This document shows positions 8,901-17,487 of a stretch of 44,521 bases of DNA, in pieces (position 1 is the stretch's first letter; the number at the start of each line of letters is the position of its first letter). The notes below the pieces were generated by a model. The model was not told where the DNA came from. It saw only the letters and a program-made list of their open reading frames with translations, and searched no databases. This DNA comes from an uncultured Fusicatenibacter sp. (GTDB taxonomy: Bacteria > Bacillota > Clostridia > Lachnospirales > Lachnospiraceae), in NCBI GenBank assembly GCA_902493585.1, contig CABUPZ010000015.1, positions 1-44,521 on the forward strand, read 5' to 3'. The translations under genes were made by a program, and so were the position numbers.

Positions 8901-9504
8901 TCTCTTTCTTCGGCTCACTCAGAGAAAGCCGGATCTGTTCTTTCTTTCCCGCCGTCACCAGAAACTCTTCCAGATGCTGATACGTGACGGGATTGCGTGA
9001 CATCCCCTGGTACAGAGAACGCAGGCTGTCATCCTCCCGCTGCATCATCAGGTCAAAGGAATCCCTGGTAAATACCGAGAAAGCCTCACGGAAATCTCTC
9101 GATGCCAGATGAGCGAAGTCGTCCAGGGTACGGATATACCCTTTGGTGCTCCGGATCTGACGGTGTTCTATCGTTACAGTTACAGGTATTTTCTTTTCTT
9201 CTATTCCAGTGCTCAGCACGATCATACCGTGGATTTCATCACCGCCTCCAAGGCCTTCCGTATCGATCCCGTAAACAATCGTACACGCGCTCCCCGAAAA
9301 GCGTTCCTGCGCCAGCACGATCCTCGGATGATCGGATACAGCGAATCCTTTGATCCTGCGTCCATCCGCCGCGCCTGCGTGAAGCTCCCCGCGGTAATTT
9401 TTCCCCTCATCAAGCGTTAAGGTGACTTCCGGCTCCGTAACCACAAGGGGCGGTACTTCATATTCAAATCTGCCGTTCACCAGTTGTTCCATTCTTCTTT
9501 TCAA
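5971..9504 (-). CDS. Large scaffold/solenoid-like protein (DUF5717-type)
   Basis: 1177 aa, no signal peptide or membrane segment. Residues about 10-120 look like an Ig-like beta-sandwich (FEYEVPPLVV, VSDHPRIVL, FSGSACTIVYGID, EIHGMIVLST, KIPVTVTI); a second beta domain lies at about 190-300 (DTVYIYKNTWGYVRMEI, FIGSVYGLDYIIH, GRIIIRNVHQTLVFEVE). Most of 310-1060 is helical, with repeated Trp/Tyr/Leu-rich helix pairs like a TPR-type solenoid, and a short beta segment (VMIYYRLSGMEEWKC) lies near the C terminus. It opens the operon and has its own promoter. The start is uncertain: TTG at 9504 with AGGGTGA about 6 bases upstream, or ATG at 9492 with a poorer site. I know no function; the DUF label is from memory. 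Confidence 0.85.
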   Translation of the reverse strand: MKRRMEQLVNGRFEYEVPPLVVTEPEVTLTLDEGKNYRGELHAGAADGRRIKGFAVSDHPRIVLAQERFSGSACTIVYGIDTEGLGGGDEIHGMIVLSTGIEEKKIPVTVTIEHRQIRSTKGYIRTLDDFAHLASRDFREAFSVFTRDSFDLMMQREDDSLRSLYQGMSRNPVTYQHLEEFLVTAGKKEQIRLSLSEPKKEIWNLEKSVKDTVYIYKNTWGYVRMEIEVEGDFLEVDKQTVTSENFIGSVYGLDYIIHKDRLANGRRFGRIIIRNVHQTLVFEVEASAAGARVRRKNPELMHHQAALTKEYLALQTHQMDYRTWYDRAWDHVRAMQEAGDNSTMLVFCQVFLYDTNEENALAMELLWGMQNGKYPLTTPQEQALFLYYQKKLNLIAPEHRSILARLAGFYRQEPENLILLLLLMREDDTYRVSLAKQLYSMEQIYRMGCTSPFLYLEAFKVLLRQEGQLRKMSGFMIQVLRFAQRYGRMTEEILKRAAYLSGHLKNFDPGVYRFLSKGYDQYPSDEVLEAICQLIMKGQPTRPEYFRWYALAVEHELRITRLYEYYIETMGAGFDGMLPQVIRVYFTYNNALSGQKKAFVYANVIKNKEKDRNTWQSYKKAMEDFARIEVQKGRINEDYARIYEEFLPMPKDNVSARALADVLFTHKISCKNSKIRRVVVCHPALRHEMTYPVSDHTAYIRVYGQKARIFLEDEKKRRFATTISYEDKPLFEDEVLARACGAFEVDNPGLLLYLCGETEEEMDVCEQKLGWYQQAAHSSSFTEKYRRLIRQKLLDYYWEHLGESPVEEALQELSDEEYVCVNKSSVIELLTADGKYERAFALVQKYGYEELSDSCVLRLASHMILNREFQPDESLVYLADHTFRGGLYDEVVLRYLEQQYRGSVDAMCALWEKVKGFQVESYRLEERILTTAMFVRAWPEAGCRILESYISQTGRELVVTAYLTYLSIGYFMENRAVEDRIFECLETVFDRGWEMEEICALALLKYYSEQTRLTGEQTGHVRRLLYRFQQEGLRFAFYQKFPQELTQMYQVEDRVFVEEKYPVDSQVMIYYRLSGMEEWKCEPMRNMYQGIFVKEFLLFYGEKLEYYLTCEQKGKTEKSQLKTIHMTQSQSDGKSRYQMLNRILAAKTVGNEEETKKALRQYLEKEALVKSCFSILE

Positions 9505-9552
9505 CGTTTCTCACCCTATTGCCTCTTCATTTGTTAATAGATTCTCTCCCCG

Positions 9553-9581
9553 ATTATAAACCACATTGCGTCTCATTGCAA
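9553..9581 (-). promoter_or_regulatory. sigma-A promoter of the scaffold-Hsp70-TPR operon
   Basis: Minus-strand -35 TTGCAA (9576-9581), 17-base spacer, perfect -10 TATAAT (9553-9558), about 50 bases upstream of the 1177-aa gene and after the stop of fbp. It separates the ispG-polC-fbp unit from the downstream operon. Confidence 0.85.
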
Positions 9582-9591
9582 TGTACTACAC

Positions 9592-11556
9592 CTATTTCTC
9601 GATGATCTGACCGCTGCGGTAAGCTGCAAGCAGCTGCATCAGCTCCCCAATGCGCTCCTTCAGTTCCCGGCCCGTATCGCTGTCCCCGACCAGCATCCTG
9701 CGCGGCGCCATCTTGACCATGATCCTGTCGGAATGGATGTCGGTCTCCTTCTCGATCGCATCTTCCGTGGAGGCAAACGGCTCGTGGGCAACCAGCATCA
9801 TTCCATAAGAATTATAGATCAGCGTGTAGCCTGCGATGCCTGTTTTTGCCTGATAAGCTTTGGAAAATCCTCCGTCGATGACCAGCACTTTTCCGTTGCA
9901 TTTTACAGGGCTTTCCCCGGAAATCTGCAGCACCGGCACGTGGCCGTTGACAATATGCGCGTCCTCCGACAGGCCAAATTCCTTCAGGATCCTGTTCATC
10001 ACTTCTTCGTCGTTCAAAAAGCGGTAATACGGATTTTTCTTCTCTTTATGCACCGCGCTGTCCTCGACAAAATAGCGCTCAAAGGTGGTCATGCGCTCCT
10101 TGCCGAACAGCGGAGAATTCCGGCTCGCCCAGATGAACCACATGATATCCCGGCCTCTCTCCCGTTCCTCTTCGTCCACTTCAAAATATGCCTTGCGCAC
10201 ATAGGATTCCAGCACATCGTACAGTGCTTTGCCGCTGTAGGTCTTTCCGAAGACCTCCACTTTCTGGAACTCTCCGTTCTCATCCAACGGCACACAGCCG
10301 TGGTACAGGAGATTGTTGTTGAACACCTTATACATGGAGCCTTTGTTCAGGAGAAGAAGCATATGCTGCTGCAGCCTGTCACAGTTTTCAAAAGCTCCCA
10401 CCAGACGCTCCATCACATTCTGCTCCGCCTCACTGAGTGCGTAGGGATTCTTGGGATCGACCGTGGGGAAATTCTTGTCCAGCAGAGGGTAAACCGTTCC
10501 GTCAATCTCGATGGTTCCCTCCTCATAATTGATCTTCTCAAGAACCCTGCGGTCGTCCGCCTGGAACCAGGGGTATTTCTGCACCAGCTGTCCCTCCAGC
10601 TTGAACTGGATGATAGAGATGGCTTTGTGCAGCTTCATGTTCAGCGCCTTCTCGCTGGTGTCGTATCCATGATTTCCGCCCCGGATCCGGAACACCTCAC
10701 AGCCGTCATCCTGATACGTCTCCAGAGCGAACGTCGCCAGCGGCAGCAGATTGATGCCGTAGCCGTCCTCCAGAATATCCAGATTTCCGTACCGGACACT
10801 GTTGCGGATCACGGTCGCAATGCATGCCATCTGTCCCGCCGCAGCCCCCATCCAGACAATATCGTGATTGCCCCACTGGATGTCCAGGGAGTGATAATCC
10901 ATCAGCTTGTCCATGATCTTATGAGGCGCCGGTCCTCTGTCGTAGATATCTCCAAGTACATGGAGATGGTCGATCACCAGCCGCTGGATCAGTTCGCTGA
11001 GCGCCGCGATAAATTTTTCTGCTCTGCCCACGGAAATAATCGTATTCACGATCGCATCATAATATGCCTCTTTGTCCAGCACCTCCGGCTTTTCCGTGAT
11101 CAGCTCCTCGATCACATAGGCAAAATCCTTCGGCAGGGCTTTGCGCACTTTGGAGCGGGTGTACTTGGAAGCCACACACTTGCACACCTCGATCAGGCGG
11201 TACAGGGTGATCCGGTACCAGTCGTCCATGTGCTTTTCGCTCTTGGCCACCAGCTTCATCTTCTCTTTCGGATAATAGATCAGCGTTGCCAGCGCTTTTT
11301 TGTCCCGGTAAGACAACGTGTGTCCGAACACGTCGTCGATCTTTTTCCGCACCGTTCCCGATCCGTTCTTCAGCACATGGGAAAACGCCTCATATTCCCC
11401 GTGAATATCCGTGATAAAGTGTTCCGTTCCTTTGGGCAGATTCAGGATCGACTGGAGGTTGATGATCTCCGTCGAAGCCTTTGCGATGGTCGGATACAGC
11501 TCTGCCAGCCTTTGCAGATAATGGAGATCCAGGGTTGGTTTGCTTTTTTCCGTCAT
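9592..11556 (-). CDS. fbp: Fructose-1,6-bisphosphatase class III
   Basis: 654 aa, typical for the Firmicutes class III enzyme. It hydrolyses fructose 1,6-bisphosphate to fructose 6-phosphate in gluconeogenesis and uses a metallophosphoesterase fold. Metal-site motifs are visible in order: ITDIHGEYEAF (about residues 48-58), HVLGDIYDRGPAPH, and WGNHDIVWMGAA; a further His-containing segment NGHVPV and VIDGGFSKAY lie in the C-terminal half. The ATG at 11556 has AGGAGG about 12 bases upstream, slightly far. It follows polC by 54 bases on the same strand and is probably co-transcribed with it. Confidence 0.97.
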   Translation of the reverse strand: MTEKSKPTLDLHYLQRLAELYPTIAKASTEIINLQSILNLPKGTEHFITDIHGEYEAFSHVLKNGSGTVRKKIDDVFGHTLSYRDKKALATLIYYPKEKMKLVAKSEKHMDDWYRITLYRLIEVCKCVASKYTRSKVRKALPKDFAYVIEELITEKPEVLDKEAYYDAIVNTIISVGRAEKFIAALSELIQRLVIDHLHVLGDIYDRGPAPHKIMDKLMDYHSLDIQWGNHDIVWMGAAAGQMACIATVIRNSVRYGNLDILEDGYGINLLPLATFALETYQDDGCEVFRIRGGNHGYDTSEKALNMKLHKAISIIQFKLEGQLVQKYPWFQADDRRVLEKINYEEGTIEIDGTVYPLLDKNFPTVDPKNPYALSEAEQNVMERLVGAFENCDRLQQHMLLLLNKGSMYKVFNNNLLYHGCVPLDENGEFQKVEVFGKTYSGKALYDVLESYVRKAYFEVDEEERERGRDIMWFIWASRNSPLFGKERMTTFERYFVEDSAVHKEKKNPYYRFLNDEEVMNRILKEFGLSEDAHIVNGHVPVLQISGESPVKCNGKVLVIDGGFSKAYQAKTGIAGYTLIYNSYGMMLVAHEPFASTEDAIEKETDIHSDRIMVKMAPRRMLVGDSDTGRELKERIGELMQLLAAYRSGQIIEK

Positions 11557-11610
11557 ATTTCCGTTTTTCCTCCTCTTTTCTCTTTCCGGAATTCTCGTCG
11601 TTGCTCTGTA

Positions 11611-14600
11611 TCATTGAAAATCAAACAGGGAAATCTGATTCGTCTCGGGAAGATCCCCGAATATTCCCAGATCATCCATGAAATCGATCACTGTCTTGCT
11701 GACCTTCGTTCTCTGGCGGAAATCATCCTTGGACAGGAACTTTCCGTCGCGGGCCGCCAGCACAACCGCGTCCGCTGCCTTGTCCCCCAGTCCTTCGATG
11801 GTATCCAGCGCAGGCATCAGTTTTCCGTCCACGATCTGGAACCGGTGCGCCTGAGCCTTGTACAGATCCACGGGAACGAACTCAAAGCCGCGGGCATACA
11901 TTTCCTGCACGTTCTTCATATCTTTATAGGTATCCTGTTCCTTCTTTGTCAGCGTATCGGCGCGCTTCTGATAATCCTCCATGTAGTACTCCAGCTTTTC
12001 CTTTCCTCTACACATCAGCTCATAGGAGAAGGAGGACGCACGGATGGAAAAATAAGCCGCGTAGTAAGCCAGCGGATAGAAAATCTTATAATAAGCGATC
12101 CGGTAAGCCATCATAACATAGGCGGCCGCATGCGCCTTCGGGAACATGTATTTGATCTTTTTACAGGACCAGATGTACCAGTCGGGAACTCCGTGGTCCG
12201 TCATTTCCTTTTCCCACTCCGGCTTCAGGCCTTTTCCCTTGCGGACGCTCTCCATGATCGTAAAGGAAAGCTCACTCTCCAGCCCCTTGTCGATCAGATA
12301 GATCATAATATCGTCACGGGTACAGATTGCCGTGGAAATGGTCGCTTTGCCTTCCTCGATCAGTGTCTGGGCATTTCCCAGCCATACGTCCGTACCATGG
12401 GACAGCCCGGAAATACGGATCAGGTCAGAGAAAGACTGGGGTTTCGTGTCCAGAAGCATCTGGATAACGAAATCGGTGCCAAACTCCGGAATACCCAGGC
12501 AGCCAAGGGGACAGCCTCCGATATCTTCCGGCCGGATCCCAAGTGCTTCCGTACTCTTGAACAGGGACATCACCTCCGGGTTGTCCAGAGGGATCGTCTG
12601 CGCGTCCAGACCGGTCAGATCTTCCAGCATTCGGATCATGGTCGGATCATCGTGCCCCAGAATGTCCAGCTTCAGAAGGTTGGCGTCGATGGAATGGTAA
12701 TCAAAATGTGTCGTGATAATATCGGTATTCATATCGTTGGCAGGGTGCTGCACCGGGGTAAAGGAGTTGATATCCTCTCCAATAGGAAGCACGATAATGC
12801 CGCCCGGATGCTGTCCGGTGGTCCGGCGGATGCCGGTACAGCCTTCCACGATCCGGTCGATCTCACAGTTTCTCTTGTGCTGTCCCCGCTCTTCATAATA
12901 ATTTTTCACGTAGCCAAACGCCGTCTTGTCCGCCAGTGTACCGATGGTTCCTGCACGGAACGTCTGGCCGGCGCCGAAGATTACCTCCGTGTATTTATGT
13001 GCCTTACTCTGGTAATCTCCGGAAAAGTTCAGGTCGATATCCGGCTCTTTGTTTCCCTTGAATCCCAGGAACGTCTCAAAAGGAATGTCGAACCCCGCCT
13101 TTTTCAGCGGCGCCCCGCACTTCGGGCATACCGCGTCAGGCATATCACAGCCCGCCCGTCCCACATACTCCTTGACTCTCGGGGAATCGAACTCGCTGTA
13201 GTGGCACTTCTCACAGTAATAATGGGGACTGAGAGGATTTACTTCCGTGATTCCCGACATGGTGGCCACGAAAGACGAACCTACCGAACCACGGGAACCT
13301 ACCAGATACCCGTCCTCATTGGATTTCCACACCAGCTTCTGGGCGATGATATACATCACCGCATAACCATTGGAAATAATGGAATTCAGTTCCCTTTCCA
13401 GACGGGAGGACACGATCTCCGGGAGGTCCTCGCCGTAAATCTCATGGGCACGGTCGTAGCAGATCTTTCGCAGTGTCTTGTCGGAATCCTCGATGATCGG
13501 CGGGAATTTTCCCGCGCGGATGGGCGAGATCTTCTCCACCTGGTCCGCAATCTTCTGGGGATTGGTAATGACTACCTCCTCCGCCTTTTCACTTCCAAGG
13601 TAAGAAAATTCTTCCAGCATCTCCTCCGTGGTCCGCAGGTACAGCGGCGCCTGATTGTCCGCGTCGTCAAATCCTTTTCCGCTCATGATGATCCGACGGT
13701 AAACCTCGTCACCGGGATCCATAAAATGCACGTCGCAGGTCGCCACCACCGGTTTTTTGAACTGTTCGCCCAGACGGACGATCTTCCGGTTCAGCTCCTT
13801 CAGGTCTTCCTCGCTGCTCACCGCCGACACATCGTCACTGTTGATCATAAACGCATTGTTGCCCAGGGGCTGGATTTCCAGATAATCATAAAACTCCACC
13901 AGACGGGCAATCTCCGCATCCGGAGCCCCACGCAGCAGCGCCTGATAAAGCTCTCCCGCCTCGCAGGCGGAGCCGATCATCATTCCCTCCTGGTATTTCA
14001 GATACACGCTCTTTGGCAGCCGCGGACGGCGGTTGTAGTATTTCAGATGAGATTCCGAAACCATGCGGTACAGATTGACACGGCCCGTCTCGTTCTTTGC
14101 CAGCACGATCGCATGGTAGGTGGGCATTTTCCGCACCATATTCTCCGATACTTTTCCCTGTTCATTCAGCTGATCCAGGTTCACAATATCCCGTTCCTTC
14201 ATCATCTCCAGGAATTTCACGAAGATATGTGCCGTACACTCGGCGTCATCCACCGCCCGATGGTGATTGTCCAGAGGAACGCCCACCGCCTTTGCCACCG
14301 TATCCAGCTTGAAACGGTTCAGACCCGGCAGAAGAAAACGTGCCATCGCCACGGTATCGGCAACGGTAAACTCCCTGCCGATTCCCTGAAGTTCACAGTT
14401 CCGCTCGATAAAGCTCATATCGAACCCTGCGTTGTGCGCCACCATGACGGCTCCCTCACAGAACTTCATAAACTCCGGCAGCACCGTCTCGATCACCGGA
14501 GCGTCAAGCACCATACTGTCATTGATATGGGTCAGCTGTTCGATCCGGAACGGGATCGGCGTCTTGGGGTTGACAAAGGTGGAAAACCGGTCCACGATTT

Positions 14601-16206
14601 TTCCCGCCTCCACACGGACCGCTCCGATTTCGATGATCTTGTCCACCACCGGCGAGAAACCGGTGGTCTCAATATCAAAGACCACATAAGGAGCATCCAG
14701 ATCCTGACCGTGGCTGTTGGTCACCAGATCCTTCAGATCGTCCACCAGATATGCTTCCATTCCATAAATGACCTTGAACGGCGCGGAGATCTTTTTCAGT
14801 TCGTCCTTGGTGACTTCCGGATGCTCTTCCTGATATTTCTTCCGGTATGCGCCGTCAATATCTTCCATCGCATGGTTTGCCTCCGGAAATGACTGAACCA
14901 CGCCGTGGTCCGTGATGGCAATGGCAGGATGTCCCCACTCGTAGGCGCGCTTTACCAGCTTCGCTGCGTCGGTGACACCGTCCATATCGCTCATCTTCGT
15001 ATGGCAGTGCAGCTCCACACGTTTCTGCGGGCTGGTATCCCGGCGGCCTTCGCGGAAATCACTGCTCTTTTTGATCCCGAGCACGGACATGATCGTCAGC
15101 TCCCGGTCAAAGGAATCCACCGTCGTGCGTCCTTTCAGCTTCACAAAAGCGCCCGGCTTCACCGCCGCCGCAAGTTCCGGTACTTCTTCGTTTTTCAGAA
15201 AGATCTTGACGCCGATGGTATCTGTGAAATCTGTGATCGTAAACATAAAGATCGTACGCTCGTTCCTGATCTCCCGTTTATCCACGCTCTGGATCCTTCC
15301 GCGGATCACCACATCGCCGATCTCATCACCGATCCCGGCAATTTCCACACTTTCCTCATCGAAGTCTCTTCCATAAAGGACATCCGGGTTGGAAGAACGG
15401 TGACTCCTGCTGTCGTCGAATTTCCTCCTTTTGGCGCCTCCGGAAAATCCTTTCCTGCCCTGCCCCTGGAATTCCCTGTTCGCCGCCTGGGACGTTTTGC
15501 TTCCGGCGTTTTCGGAACTTTTTCCGGATTTCTCCGTCCGGCTCTCGGAGCCCTCTCCGGCGGTTCCGCCGTTCTGTTCCCCGCCGGCGGCATCCTGCCC
15601 CTGTCCGGTCAGTCTCTGACCGATCCTGGTGCGCGCAAGGACACTGCGGACTTCCTCTTCAATCTTCCGCTCGGAATTTTTCAGTGCCTTACTCTCTCCC
15701 TCAGGCGCCACCAGCTCCGGATATATTTTCAGATCCAGACCACAGCGCTCACAGAAAATTTTCTCCAGGATCCGCACCAGTTCCTCTTCTCTTTCCCTTG
15801 CCACTACGGAGTCTATCAGTTCCAGACGCATCGTATCCGGTTCCGGAAAAGAAATCTTCGCCGTATAAAAGATATTGAACAGAAAAACGCTGTGGCGTTT
15901 CAGTTCCATCTGAATACTGGAACGGTACACCTCCAGCAGATTTTCCGGCGTATACTGGGCGGAGAGCCGGAACCGTTCGATGATCTTCACCTGCATCGGC
16001 ACGTCTGCGAACAGCTGCTTTTTGAGCAGATCCTCCAGCTGGTAAATATACCGTTTGTGGATCCACTGAGGACTCAGCAGATAAATTCTCAGAAAATCCT
16101 TTTTTTTATTCAGAGAAACTCTCTGCACCTGTACCCCCTGCAGCAGTTCCGCAAGGCCGCTCTCCACCTGTACACCGGGAAATACTTCCCGAAATCCTTT
16201 GTTCAT
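11611..16206 (-). CDS. polC: DNA polymerase III alpha subunit, PolC type
   Basis: 1531 aa, the replicative polymerase with built-in proofreading in low-GC Gram-positives. Order: N-terminal domains; an OB-fold (VVIRGRIQSVDKREIRNERT region); a PHP domain (ELHCHTKMSDMDG) split by the 3'-5' exonuclease (YVVFDIETTGFSP, later HNAGFDMSF); a zinc finger (CEKCHYSEF and CPKC); the catalytic DIDLNFSGDYQ segment; fingers and C-terminal (LGDKAADAV) regions. It is longer than the roughly 1440-residue Bacillus enzyme, mainly from a Gly/Ser/Lys/Gln-rich linker at about residues 185-285. The stop of ispG lies 13 bases upstream of its ATG, with AAGGAAGAGGAG before it. It belongs to the ispG-polC-fbp operon. 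Confidence 0.98.
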   Translation of the reverse strand: MNKGFREVFPGVQVESGLAELLQGVQVQRVSLNKKKDFLRIYLLSPQWIHKRYIYQLEDLLKKQLFADVPMQVKIIERFRLSAQYTPENLLEVYRSSIQMELKRHSVFLFNIFYTAKISFPEPDTMRLELIDSVVAREREEELVRILEKIFCERCGLDLKIYPELVAPEGESKALKNSERKIEEEVRSVLARTRIGQRLTGQGQDAAGGEQNGGTAGEGSESRTEKSGKSSENAGSKTSQAANREFQGQGRKGFSGGAKRRKFDDSRSHRSSNPDVLYGRDFDEESVEIAGIGDEIGDVVIRGRIQSVDKREIRNERTIFMFTITDFTDTIGVKIFLKNEEVPELAAAVKPGAFVKLKGRTTVDSFDRELTIMSVLGIKKSSDFREGRRDTSPQKRVELHCHTKMSDMDGVTDAAKLVKRAYEWGHPAIAITDHGVVQSFPEANHAMEDIDGAYRKKYQEEHPEVTKDELKKISAPFKVIYGMEAYLVDDLKDLVTNSHGQDLDAPYVVFDIETTGFSPVVDKIIEIGAVRVEAGKIVDRFSTFVNPKTPIPFRIEQLTHINDSMVLDAPVIETVLPEFMKFCEGAVMVAHNAGFDMSFIERNCELQGIGREFTVADTVAMARFLLPGLNRFKLDTVAKAVGVPLDNHHRAVDDAECTAHIFVKFLEMMKERDIVNLDQLNEQGKVSENMVRKMPTYHAIVLAKNETGRVNLYRMVSESHLKYYNRRPRLPKSVYLKYQEGMMIGSACEAGELYQALLRGAPDAEIARLVEFYDYLEIQPLGNNAFMINSDDVSAVSSEEDLKELNRKIVRLGEQFKKPVVATCDVHFMDPGDEVYRRIIMSGKGFDDADNQAPLYLRTTEEMLEEFSYLGSEKAEEVVITNPQKIADQVEKISPIRAGKFPPIIEDSDKTLRKICYDRAHEIYGEDLPEIVSSRLERELNSIISNGYAVMYIIAQKLVWKSNEDGYLVGSRGSVGSSFVATMSGITEVNPLSPHYYCEKCHYSEFDSPRVKEYVGRAGCDMPDAVCPKCGAPLKKAGFDIPFETFLGFKGNKEPDIDLNFSGDYQSKAHKYTEVIFGAGQTFRAGTIGTLADKTAFGYVKNYYEERGQHKRNCEIDRIVEGCTGIRRTTGQHPGGIIVLPIGEDINSFTPVQHPANDMNTDIITTHFDYHSIDANLLKLDILGHDDPTMIRMLEDLTGLDAQTIPLDNPEVMSLFKSTEALGIRPEDIGGCPLGCLGIPEFGTDFVIQMLLDTKPQSFSDLIRISGLSHGTDVWLGNAQTLIEEGKATISTAICTRDDIMIYLIDKGLESELSFTIMESVRKGKGLKPEWEKEMTDHGVPDWYIWSCKKIKYMFPKAHAAAYVMMAYRIAYYKIFYPLAYYAAYFSIRASSFSYELMCRGKEKLEYYMEDYQKRADTLTKKEQDTYKDMKNVQEMYARGFEFVPVDLYKAQAHRFQIVDGKLMPALDTIEGLGDKAADAVVLAARDGKFLSKDDFRQRTKVSKTVIDFMDDLGIFGDLPETNQISLFDFQ

Positions 16207-16219
16207 ATCTCCTCTTCCT

Positions 16220-17275
16220 TTACTTTTCCCAATGTTCCAGTTCCTCCCGGAGCGCCTGCAGCAGTTCTCCCTCCGGAACCTTTCTTACAATTTCGCCTTT
16301 TTTGATCAGCAGGCCTTCTCCCTTTCCGCCTGCGATCCCGATATCCGCTTCCTTCGCTTCCCCCGGTCCGTTGACGACACATCCCATCACAGCCACCGTC
16401 AGATCCAGCGGAAATTCCTGTACCATGGTCTCCACCTGATTCGCCAGCCCGATCAGGTCGATACGGGTGCGCCCGCAGGTCGGACAGGATACCACTTCGA
16501 TCCCGCCTTTGCGCAGGCCCAGCACCTTCAGGATCTGCTTTGCGGACTTGATCTCTTCCACCGGATCACCGGTCAGGGAAACACGGATCGTATCGCCGAT
16601 TCCCTGGTACAGAATAATTCCAAGACCTACCGCGGATTTGATGTTGCCGGAGAAAACGGTTCCCGCCTCTGTGATCCCCACATGGAACGGATGATCTGTC
16701 TGATCCGCCAGGGCAAGATGTGCCTGTACGCACATAGGCACATTGGAGGATTTGATACTGATCACCAGATTGTCGTATCCCATGTCTTCGATGATCTTTA
16801 CCTTATCCAAAGCGCTCTCCGCCAGCCCCTGCGCCGTGACGCCGTGGTATTTTTCCACCAGTTCCTTTTCCAGAGAGCCGCTGTTGACACCGACACGGAT
16901 GGGAATCTGCCGTTCTTTTGCCGCATCCACCACCGCACGGATCCTGTCTTTTGATCCGATGTTGCCGGGATTGATCCGGATCTTGTCAGCTCCATGTTCA
17001 ATCGCCGCGATGGCCAGCCGGTAATCAAAGTGGATATCTGCAACCAGCGGGATCGAAATTTCTTTTTTGATCTGAGAAAACGCCTTTGCCGCCTCCATGG
17101 TTGGAACGGCGCAGCGGATGATCTCGCATCCTGCCGCTTCCAGCCGGTGGATCTGCTCCACGGTGGCCTTTACATCCTCTGTTTTTGTATTCGTCATCGA
17201 CTGGATCAGGATCGGATGATCCCCGCCGATCACGCGGTCTCCGATCCGCACTTCTCTCGCTTTTCTTCTCTCCAT
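16220..17275 (-). CDS. ispG: 4-hydroxy-3-methylbut-2-en-1-yl diphosphate synthase (flavodoxin)
   Basis: 351 aa, the short bacterial IspG form. It reductively converts methylerythritol cyclodiphosphate to HMBPP with a [4Fe-4S] cluster, late in the non-mevalonate pathway. The TIM-barrel start (PILIQSMTNTKTEDV) and the three cluster cysteines are visible: CPTC (about residue 263) and MGCVVNGPGEA, followed by ADIGIAGGKGEG. AAGGAAG is 8 bases before the ATG. It is the first gene of the ispG-polC-fbp operon; the usual upstream partners (dxr, rseP) are not present, because the upstream neighbour is on the opposite strand. Confidence 0.97.
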   Translation of the reverse strand: MERRKAREVRIGDRVIGGDHPILIQSMTNTKTEDVKATVEQIHRLEAAGCEIIRCAVPTMEAAKAFSQIKKEISIPLVADIHFDYRLAIAAIEHGADKIRINPGNIGSKDRIRAVVDAAKERQIPIRVGVNSGSLEKELVEKYHGVTAQGLAESALDKVKIIEDMGYDNLVISIKSSNVPMCVQAHLALADQTDHPFHVGITEAGTVFSGNIKSAVGLGIILYQGIGDTIRVSLTGDPVEEIKSAKQILKVLGLRKGGIEVVSCPTCGRTRIDLIGLANQVETMVQEFPLDLTVAVMGCVVNGPGEAKEADIGIAGGKGEGLLIKKGEIVRKVPEGELLQALREELEHWEK

Positions 17276-17339
17276 AGCTTTCGCTTCCTTTCCAAAACAG
17301 ATTTTCCGTATCTATCTTTCCCATTTTCTATAATAAACT

Positions 17340-17369
17340 ATTGTAGCACATGGAACCCTTTATTGTAAA
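17340..17369 (-). promoter_or_regulatory. Candidate promoter of ispG-polC-fbp
   Basis: Minus-strand TTTACA (17364-17369) and TACAAT (17340-17345) with an 18-base spacer, about 65 bases upstream of ispG. It lies back to back with the plus-strand promoter at 17383-17411. Confidence 0.6.
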
Positions 17370-17382
17370 ACTTATCTTTTCC

Positions 17383-17411
17383 TTGTGAAAAATCAAAAGG
17401 CACAGTATAAT
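17383..17411 (+). promoter_or_regulatory. Promoter of the XpaC/TelA operon
   Basis: TTGTGA (17383-17388), 17-base spacer, perfect TATAAT (17406-17411). The leader of about 70 bases contains a TGCCCG/CGGGCA hairpin (17430-17460) before the GAGGA ribosome binding site. Confidence 0.8.
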
Positions 17412-17487
17412 AGTGCCAAAGGCATGAACTGCCCGCCAAAAGACTTTGACCGGACGGGCATACCAAAAGAATCGAGGACTGCATTCT

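Noticed and set aside
6130..9000. 956-codon open frame on the plus strand
   Set aside because: Antisense to the 1177-aa gene, which has the promoter, operon context and sensible domain pattern. The plus frame has no ribosome binding site or known motif.
9733..14892. 1719-codon open frame on the plus strand
   Set aside because: It is antisense to fbp and polC, both clear from conserved motifs; long antisense frames arise from codon bias in these genes. The protein has no recognisable domain.
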